64,000 nt of DNA from Bacteroidota bacterium (GTDB taxonomy: Bacteria; Bacteroidota; Bacteroidia; Chitinophagales; Chitinophagaceae), in contig JAFDXX010000012.1 in the NCBI GenBank assembly GCA_018267705.1, forward strand, positions 1 to 64,000, given 5' to 3'. This document shows, piece by piece, positions 58,274-64,000 of the stretch; the first letter of the stretch is position 1, and each line of letters starts with the position of its first letter. The position numbers and the translations under genes are program-made. The notes below the pieces were generated by a model. It searched no databases. It was not told where the DNA came from and was given only the letters and a program-made list of their open reading frames with translations.

Positions 58274-59060
58274 TTTTTATAAAAATCATAAAATCATGGC
58301 TAAACTTTCCACATATATCTTCTCTATATACTTTAGGCTTCAATACATCTTTTATATATGTATAGTAATACATTAATTTATAAGAAAAAGGAGATAGGGC
58401 GTTTATAAGTGAGATAATTTTAGGGCGATTAAAGGTTTTTTTTAACCTTCCAATTCGGAGAAAGCGATAAGACTTATTATTATATATCATCTTAAAATTA
58501 ATTTCATTAAATATATTTATCATTTCATCTAATGTTCTATAAATGGAATAATAGTTATCTCTATTAATTTTTTTTGTTTCATACTCCAAGCTAATCGTTG
58601 ATCTATCTATAATTTCTCCATCTGGTTTTAACCAAGTTAATATTATTTTTAATAAATTGATTAATTCATCAGATTCAATGTATTGCGTTACTCCGCTAAG
58701 GTATATAATATCATATTTTTTGTTTGGTTGATATTCTTGAATACTACAACAAAAAAAATTACAATTCCCAATACTATGCAATTTAACTCGATGTTGTGCT
58801 TGTTCAATTGATGGTCGGCTGATATCGATACCATCATATATACCAACATGTTGATAAAGATTTAAAGCCCATCTTCCCGAGCCACAACCTACTTCTAAAA
58901 TATTTATGTTTTTTTTTGATATGAATTTTCTAAAATGTTTTGATTCAAAAAAATTCCTAAAATAAATCTCTACTCTCCCGCAATCTCCCATTGCAGCAAC
59001 TCCATCTATATCCGGATTTAGTTGTTTCGAATTCCAATATTTAGTTACAGTTTCATTCAT
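58260..59060 (-). CDS. SAM-dependent methyltransferase
   Basis: A 266-residue class I methyltransferase. SAM motif NILEVGCGSGRWALNLYQHV and YDGIDISRPSIEQAQHRVK; the later blocks are KYDIIYLSGVTQYI and ILTWLKPDGEIIDRST. The C-terminal 100 residues are basic and rich in Tyr and Lys. It overlaps the mutase-like gene by 8 bp and the racemase gene by 14 bp. The acceptor is unknown but probably belongs to the cytidylyltransferase module. Confidence 0.83.
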   Translation of the reverse strand: MNETVTKYWNSKQLNPDIDGVAAMGDCGRVEIYFRNFFESKHFRKFISKKNINILEVGCGSGRWALNLYQHVGIYDGIDISRPSIEQAQHRVKLHSIGNCNFFCCSIQEYQPNKKYDIIYLSGVTQYIESDELINLLKIILTWLKPDGEIIDRSTISLEYETKKINRDNYYSIYRTLDEMINIFNEINFKMIYNNKSYRFLRIGRLKKTFNRPKIISLINALSPFSYKLMYYYTYIKDVLKPKVYREDICGKFSHDFMIFIKNDKK

Positions 59061-60252
59061 AAGAATTAATAACCTCGTTGAGAAAAGTTAAAGATGATTT
59101 TAAAGGATAAGTCTCGCAAATTTTTTCATGCCACTGATTGTGTATATTATTTGATGAAACATTCTTGCCATATAAAGCATATGGAACAGGGGTGTCTCCA
59201 TGTTTACCATCGGTAGATCTCGTTTCATGATCTCCGCATACTACAATTCTATAATTATCTTTAAAGCAATTTTCTAATTCTTGAAGAACAGGACCAACAA
59301 TTTCTTTATCAATTTTCTCAATTGCATCTTTTTTACCTATATAATTTAACTGATGAGCTTCTTCATCAGTGGCATTAATATGTATTAACGTAAAATCATA
59401 CTTATGCAAATATTTAATTCCATATAATCCTTTCATTTTATAATCAGTATCAATATAACCGGTGGCTCCTGGAATTAAATCAAAATCTATATCTGCTGCC
59501 ATTGCAATACCATGTAAAAAATCAAGTGCTCCTACAAATCCTGCTTTAATACCTGTACGTGAAAAGAATGACGGCCAGTTAGGTTTAACGGAAGGACTCC
59601 AAACCCAAAGCATATCTGCTTTACTTTGAGTGCCGTTCATATTTTTTATTTGTATTCTCGTATCTAATAGAAAATTATTAAGAGTATTATTAAGTTCTGG
59701 ATCACTTATAAAAGAAGGTAATATTTGTTCAATTTCTTTGCCAATATTCATATGTGGTTCTGCACATCTTATAGACTTAGGGTTTATGGCTGCATCACGT
59801 ATTATCAGTGTATTTCTATAGCTTTGACCAGGGTATAATTCCCATCTTGAAGATGGTAATTTTATTTTAGATATAATCTTCCTTGCTTCAGTATCTGATA
59901 TAAGACCAGCTGTAAAATCTGTAATTCTTTTTTGTTCATTGTCTAATGAAATAAGATTGCATCGTAATACTAAATCTTCAGGATTTAAAGGAATCCCTTT
60001 TGCTAAGGCTTCAAAAGATGCTCTTCCCGATGGATAAAAATTTTCAGGTTCATAACCTAATAATCCCATTATACACACCATACTTTCAATAGGGAAGCCG
60101 GGGAATACAGTGTTAATTCTACCAATTTGACCTTTTGTTGCTATATAATGAATATTAGGAACAAATGCAATCTCTAAAGGAGTTTTATTATTTAATGCAC
60201 TAATAGGTGCATCTCCTAACCCATCAATTATTATTAAAACTGTTTTTATCAT
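59053..60252 (-). CDS. phosphoglycerate-mutase-like enzyme, alkaline-phosphatase superfamily (ApgM-like)
   Basis: A 399-residue protein similar to archaeal-type cofactor-independent phosphoglycerate mutase (ApgM). It starts KTVLIIIDGLGDAPIS with a metal-binding Asp (about 10), has a nucleophile Ser candidate in GFPIESMVCIMGLLGYEP (about 57), GRASFEALAKG, a D-x3-H metal pair in ATDEEAHQ, VVCGDHETR and KHGDTPVPYALYG. The pattern differs from true mutases (GSDTA is replaced by IESMV), so a different phosphate substrate is possible. It overlaps the cytidylyltransferase gene by 29 bp. Confidence 0.75.
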   Translation of the reverse strand: MIKTVLIIIDGLGDAPISALNNKTPLEIAFVPNIHYIATKGQIGRINTVFPGFPIESMVCIMGLLGYEPENFYPSGRASFEALAKGIPLNPEDLVLRCNLISLDNEQKRITDFTAGLISDTEARKIISKIKLPSSRWELYPGQSYRNTLIIRDAAINPKSIRCAEPHMNIGKEIEQILPSFISDPELNNTLNNFLLDTRIQIKNMNGTQSKADMLWVWSPSVKPNWPSFFSRTGIKAGFVGALDFLHGIAMAADIDFDLIPGATGYIDTDYKMKGLYGIKYLHKYDFTLIHINATDEEAHQLNYIGKKDAIEKIDKEIVGPVLQELENCFKDNYRIVVCGDHETRSTDGKHGDTPVPYALYGKNVSSNNIHNQWHEKICETYPLKSSLTFLNEVINSYE

Positions 60253-60979
60253 TAGAAAAAATTCGTTGACATGTTTTTAAATCTTCAACCGAGTCTATTT
60301 CAAACCATTTTTTACCTGCTATATCGTGCAAAGTGATATCCAAGTTTTTAATATTATCAGCTATAATTAAATCATAATATAATTTTTCTTTTTTTTCTTC
60401 TATACCTCTTTGCAGCATTTCAATTATAATAAGAACACTTTTTGCTTTTAATGCTAAAAGCCCTACAGATTTTGAATATACAACCTCATTATCATTTTTC
60501 ATTTCATCCTTGTTGAAAATTTTAATCTCTGTTACTTTATTGTTTTTACTTATTAAGTAACATCCATCCATTGATTTAATTGAGGAATCTCCAACCCATA
60601 CAATATCATTTAATGGTATTTTTTCTATAATTGAATATTCAAAAAAAACGTCTCCTTCCAATATCAATACACTATCATTCTTTACCTGATTTAACCCTAA
60701 TAATAAACTGTACATGCTATTAGTGTTATAGTATTCTTCATTATTAATATATGTTATTTTCATTCTTTTATAAAAATTCCCTATATTATTATGTAAAGAA
60801 TGTTTGAGATAGCCAGTAACAATAATTACATTTTCTATACCAATTTTTTCTAAGTGGTCTAATGCATTTTGAAGAATTGTTTTATCGGTAACTTGTACTA
60901 GAGGTTTGGGAATTTGGTCTGTTAATGGTTTTAACCTTGTGCCTACTCCTGCAGCTAAAATTATTGCTGATTTATACAT
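60224..60979 (-). CDS. LicC/PntC-like cytidylyltransferase (NTP transferase)
   Basis: A 251-residue nucleotidyltransferase. Motif SAIILAAGVGTRLKPLTDQIPKPLVQV at the start; INNEEYYNTNSMYSLLLGLNQVKNDSVLILEGDVFFE in the middle; KKWFEIDSVEDLKTCQRIF at the end. This is the LicC/PntC group that activates phosphocholine, aminoethylphosphonate or other phosphoalcohols with CTP. The product here would be a CDP-linked substituent used by the glycerophosphotransferase-like enzyme; substrate is inferred. It follows the ABC ATPase gene after 8 bp. Confidence 0.82.
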   Translation of the reverse strand: MYKSAIILAAGVGTRLKPLTDQIPKPLVQVTDKTILQNALDHLEKIGIENVIIVTGYLKHSLHNNIGNFYKRMKITYINNEEYYNTNSMYSLLLGLNQVKNDSVLILEGDVFFEYSIIEKIPLNDIVWVGDSSIKSMDGCYLISKNNKVTEIKIFNKDEMKNDNEVVYSKSVGLLALKAKSVLIIIEMLQRGIEEKKEKLYYDLIIADNIKNLDITLHDIAGKKWFEIDSVEDLKTCQRIFSNDKNSFNNN

Positions 60980-60987
60980 TTATCATT

Positions 60988-62280
60988 TTATTTTTCTTTT
61001 GTCCAAATGCTTTTTTGATATACTTCACATCCGCTATAGGCGTAAGAATCAAATCGAGTATTAAAGCCAGTTATATCGTTGTTAAGTATTTCAATTACTT
61101 CTGCTTCTTGAATAGAATCGTCTGCAGCACTTCCACGAATTAAAAGCCAAGGGCTTATAAAATATTTTCCCGGATATAAATAAATATCTAAAATAGAAAC
61201 ATTAAAAATATGCTCTCCAATATCTAAATCAAATTCTAACCCTTCCCAACATGAAACTAAGTATGTTAATGGTACTCCAGAAATGCTACTAATTTTTATT
61301 CCAACTTCAGCATTCTTCATATAGGAATGAACTTGAACTTTTAAAGTAATTAAAACTTCAGACCCCATTAAAAAAGTGTGTTGTATTTTTTCATTAGTGG
61401 CATTTTGAATAAACATCTCACTTATAAAACCAAACAATCTTGGGCCAGAATGATGCCGAAAATCTTTAAAATTTTTCTGTAAGTTCCATATAGAATTTTC
61501 GGTATATATTTTTAGAACGTTGTTAATATTATCATCTTTTGCAAGCAGACCATTTTCTAATAAAACACCTCTATTACATAAATCTTTTATAGAATTCATA
61601 TTATGACTCACAAACAATACTGTTCTTCCCTGCCCGCTAACATCTTTCATTTTGCCTAGGCATTTTTTTTGAAACTCGGCATCACCTACTGCTAATACTT
61701 CATCTACAATTAAAATTTCAGGTTCTAAATGTGCAGCTACTGCAAATGCCAAACGTACATACATACCGCTGCTGTAACGTTTTACGGGTGTATCTATATA
61801 ACGTTCTACACCACTAAAATTTACTATTTCATCAAATTTGCTTTTTATTTCTTTTCGCGTCATACCAAGTATGGCACCATTTAAAAAAATATTTTCTCTG
61901 CCTGTCATTTCCGGATGAAAACCTGTTCCTACCTCTAATAAACTGGCTATTCTTCCTTTCACTTTTATATTGCCTGTTGTGGGTGTGGTTGTTTTAGAAA
62001 GTATTTTTAAAAGTGTACTTTTCCCTGCACCGTTTCTTCCAATAATACCCAAAACTTCTCCTTGCTTTACTTCAAAATTTATATCTTGTAAAGCCCATAC
62101 ATAATCGCTATTACCTTTGGTAGCTCTATCATTAGCTTCTCCAATTTTTAAAAAGGGATCTTCTTTGCCTCGCACTTTTGCCCACCATCTATTAATATCA
62201 TGACTAATAGTTCCGGTTCCTACTTCGCCTAGACGGTATTGTTTTGATAAATTTTCTACTTTAATAACTGTGTTACTCAT
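60988..62280 (-). CDS. wzt: polysaccharide ABC exporter ATPase with C-terminal sugar-binding-like domain
   Basis: A 430-residue protein in the Wzt/TagH group. Walker A GRNGAGKS (81-88), signature YSSGMYVRLAF (about 168-178), Walker B ILIVDEVL (188-195), and VLFVSHNM (H-loop). Residues from about 265 to 430 form a beta-rich Wzt_C-like domain, which in O-antigen exporters recognises the finished polysaccharide end group. An unusual 50-residue insert (WWAKVRGKEDPFL) before Walker A is also typical of these exporters. It follows the permease gene by 12 bp. Confidence 0.93.
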   Translation of the reverse strand: MSNTVIKVENLSKQYRLGEVGTGTISHDINRWWAKVRGKEDPFLKIGEANDRATKGNSDYVWALQDINFEVKQGEVLGIIGRNGAGKSTLLKILSKTTTPTTGNIKVKGRIASLLEVGTGFHPEMTGRENIFLNGAILGMTRKEIKSKFDEIVNFSGVERYIDTPVKRYSSGMYVRLAFAVAAHLEPEILIVDEVLAVGDAEFQKKCLGKMKDVSGQGRTVLFVSHNMNSIKDLCNRGVLLENGLLAKDDNINNVLKIYTENSIWNLQKNFKDFRHHSGPRLFGFISEMFIQNATNEKIQHTFLMGSEVLITLKVQVHSYMKNAEVGIKISSISGVPLTYLVSCWEGLEFDLDIGEHIFNVSILDIYLYPGKYFISPWLLIRGSAADDSIQEAEVIEILNNDITGFNTRFDSYAYSGCEVYQKSIWTKEK

Positions 62281-62292
62281 AACTTATAATTC

Positions 62293-63147
62293 TTATACCG
62301 TATCCATAAAACTTTTTTCTACTTTATTAAAAACAACAGATCCTACTATTAATAATATAAATGCCGTTAAGCTGCTATATCCAAGGTATGACCAACTAAA
62401 TGTGCCCGAACCTGTAAAAGCAAAACGAAACGTTTCAACAATTGATGATAATGGATTTATTTTTATAAATAAAGCGTATTTAGCGTTTAAAGTACTCATA
62501 GGATAAATTACGGGTGTAGCATACATTAATAATTGTACACCAAATGTTAGTAGAAAGGTAAGGTCGCGGTATTTGGTGGTTAATGCACTTATAATCATTC
62601 CTGCACCTAAAGCAATGGTTGCCATTAATAGAATTAAATATGGCGTAAGTATTATATATATATTAGGATGAACGTTATTTCCTTCAACTAAAAAATATAT
62701 CCAAAAACATAAGAATAACATAAACTGAATACCAAACCGTACTAAGTTAGAAACCACAATAGATAAGGGCATTATTAAACGTGGGAAATATACTTTTCCG
62801 AAAATGGAGGCATTATCTTTAAAAACAGTTGAAGTTTTGGTTAAGCAATCTGCAAAATAATTCCATAAGGTTATGCCACATAAATAGAATAACGTCATGG
62901 GTAAGCCATCTGTTGAAATTTTTGCTATGTTTCCAAAAATAATTACATAAATAACAGTAGTTAAAAGCGGTTGTAAAAAAAACCAAATGGGACCTAAAAT
63001 GGTTTGTTTATAAGTTGCTACAAAATCCCTTTTTACAAGCATTATCAACAAATCTTTGTAACGCCAAACTTCTTTCAGTTTTAAATCTAATATATGAGAT
63101 TGTGGCGATATGATTTCCGTCCAATTATCAACCTTAGTTTCTGTCAT
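62293..63147 (-). CDS. wzm: polysaccharide ABC exporter permease
   Basis: A 284-residue inner-membrane protein with about six transmembrane segments, ABC2-type. Diagnostic blocks are WRYKDLLIMLVKRDFVATYKQTILGPIWFFLQPLL, KDNASIFGKVYFPRLIMPLSIVVSNLVRFG and ALTTKYRDLTFLLTF. Together with the next gene it forms a Wzm-Wzt-type exporter that moves lipid-linked polysaccharide to the periplasm. It follows the kinase gene after 11 bp. Confidence 0.93.
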   Translation of the reverse strand: MTETKVDNWTEIISPQSHILDLKLKEVWRYKDLLIMLVKRDFVATYKQTILGPIWFFLQPLLTTVIYVIIFGNIAKISTDGLPMTLFYLCGITLWNYFADCLTKTSTVFKDNASIFGKVYFPRLIMPLSIVVSNLVRFGIQFMLFLCFWIYFLVEGNNVHPNIYIILTPYLILLMATIALGAGMIISALTTKYRDLTFLLTFGVQLLMYATPVIYPMSTLNAKYALFIKINPLSSIVETFRFAFTGSGTFSWSYLGYSSLTAFILLIVGSVVFNKVEKSFMDTV

Positions 63148-63158
63148 TATTCAATTAC

Positions 63159-64000
63159 TTAATCTTTTGTTTTAAATAATTTTGCAAAAAAGCCTGCGTT
63201 CGATTTTGAATCTGAATCAAAATAAGTATAACTATTGCTACCTTTTCTTTTACCAAAATATCCATAGCCTCCTTTATTAGTATAGCCATAACCATACCTG
63301 TATGCATAAGCATAACTATTATAGCCATAATAGTTATAACGCCCACTTACTTGTACATCGTTTACAATGATTGCCATATTAGGCAGTTTTTTGGTTTCAT
63401 TTAATTCAACTATAAAATCTAATTGTTTTTTCAAAGTAAATCTTTGCCGTATTAAATACAATATACAGTCTGCAAACGGTGCTAAAATAAATGCATCTCC
63501 AACAATACCTACCGGGGCCGTATCCATTATAATATACTCATATTCTTTTTTCAATTTTTCAATTAAACTTCCTAATAAAGGAGAAAGTAATAATTCTGCG
63601 GGGTTGGGGGGAATAGGTCCGGGTTCTATTACTTTTAAATTAGGAAACCCTTCTACATCTTGAATAATTTCTTCATGATTATTTATTTGACCAATTAAAT
63701 AATTTACAATTCCTTTTGAAGTAGTACTTGAGTTATTGTTTTGTTGTTTACCAATAGAAGGTTGTATTTTTCGTATATCAAATTGCAATAATATAACTTT
63801 TTTATTGGCTAATGCCAAAACTGCTGCTAAATTTCGGCTGGTAAAAGATTTACCTTCTCCACCTACAGAAGAGGTTACCATTAAAGTTTTGCATTGCCCA
63901 TTATTGGTTAATAAAAATTGGAGGTTGGCACGCATGATGCGGAACTGTTCTGAAATTACATTTCTATTATTGAGTACTACCAATAAATCTGTTCGGCTAC
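63159..64000 (-). CDS. BY-type tyrosine kinase (Wzc C-terminal/CapB-like), 5' end cut
   Basis: The frame is open from the right edge of the window, so the N-terminus, probably a Wzc/GumC-like membrane part, is missing. Visible residues begin SRTDLLVVLNNRNVISEQFRIMRANLQFLL. Walker A is TSSVGGEGKSFTSRN and Walker B is IIMDTAPVGIVGDA. Walker A' reads VILLQFDIRKIQ: the usual first Asp is Gln, while the second Asp and Arg remain. The last 60 residues hold about 14 Tyr, the autophosphorylation tail. Such kinases control capsule and exopolysaccharide length and export. It is the first visible gene of the locus. Confidence 0.88.
   Translation of the reverse strand, partial: SRTDLLVVLNNRNVISEQFRIMRANLQFLLTNNGQCKTLMVTSSVGGEGKSFTSRNLAAVLALANKKVILLQFDIRKIQPSIGKQQNNNSSTTSKGIVNYLIGQINNHEEIIQDVEGFPNLKVIEPGPIPPNPAELLLSPLLGSLIEKLKKEYEYIIMDTAPVGIVGDAFILAPFADCILYLIRQRFTLKKQLDFIVELNETKKLPNMAIIVNDVQVSGRYNYYGYNSYAYAYRYGYGYTNKGGYGYFGKRKGSNSYTYFDSDSKSNAGFFAKLFKTKD

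Noticed and set aside
55591..60979. Methyl phosphoramidate (MeOPN) capsule pathway as an explanation of the cytidylyltransferase module
   Set aside because: A glutamine kinase and the specific CDP-amidate hydrolase and kinase partners are not visible; the other genes here do not fit.

Overview
The window looks like the chromosome of an AT-rich member of the Bacteroidota, probably Chitinophagaceae or a near relative. The support is a 16S rRNA 5' part with its rDNA promoters in the Bacteroidota format (TTTG, 19 bp, TAnnTTTG), a fused LpxC-FabZ protein, two DUF1573 lipoprotein-like genes, a DUF4476 gene, and weak or absent Shine-Dalgarno sequences. The genus cannot be named without comparing the 16S to a database.

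Layout. (1) Positions 1-978 hold the 5' two thirds of a 16S rRNA gene on the minus strand. Upstream of it (1143-1392) are three tandem rRNA promoters. (2) Positions 1491-17096 hold ordinary chromosomal genes: truA, a secreted DUF4476 protein, an M1 aminopeptidase, a lone ABC ATPase, lpxA and lpxC-fabZ (lipid A and fatty-acid synthesis), a secreted GH2 glycosidase, a class I aminotransferase, two DUF1573 proteins, a small helical protein, and a fused alpha-beta E1 2-oxoacid dehydrogenase. (3) Positions 17141-18127 hold a tRNA-Arg(CCG), the decayed 3' end of a transporter gene, and idi.

(4) Positions 18277-64000 form one very long surface-polysaccharide locus. Every gene is on the minus strand, and nearly all are joined by short overlaps or gaps under 13 bp. 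The locus is closed at its 3' end by a hairpin terminator (18230-18255), and its promoter lies beyond the right edge. In transcription order it starts with a BY-type tyrosine kinase (5' end cut by the window), then an ABC exporter (permease, then an ATPase with a C-terminal sugar-binding-like domain). Next is an unusual module: an LicC-like cytidylyltransferase, a phosphoglycerate-mutase-like enzyme, a methyltransferase, an Asp/Glu racemase, a glycerophosphotransferase-methyltransferase fusion, a cupin, an N-methyltransferase-like protein and a perosamine-synthase-like aminotransferase. After that come about 19 glycosyltransferases interspersed with two acyltransferases, a CDP-sugar-type epimerase, an FkbM methyltransferase, a Wzy/ligase-like membrane protein, an AsnB-type amidotransferase and a carbamoyltransferase. 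The locus ends with sugar-nucleotide genes: gmd, fcl, a UDP-HexNAc-type 4-epimerase, rfbB, rfbC and rfbA.

How the genes fit together. The distal genes would supply GDP-4-keto-6-deoxymannose, GDP-fucose, a UDP-sugar and a dTDP-4-keto-6-deoxyhexose. The perosamine-synthase-like enzyme and the neighbouring methyltransferase could turn the GDP-keto sugar into an N-methylated amino sugar. The glycosyltransferases build the repeat, the acyl-, methyl- and carbamoyl-transferases decorate it, and the ABC exporter and kinase take part in export and control. The cytidylyltransferase, mutase, racemase and glycerophosphotransferase group (55.6-61.0 kb) does not match a pathway I know. It is my main candidate for undescribed chemistry, perhaps a phosphodiester-linked substituent on the polysaccharide.
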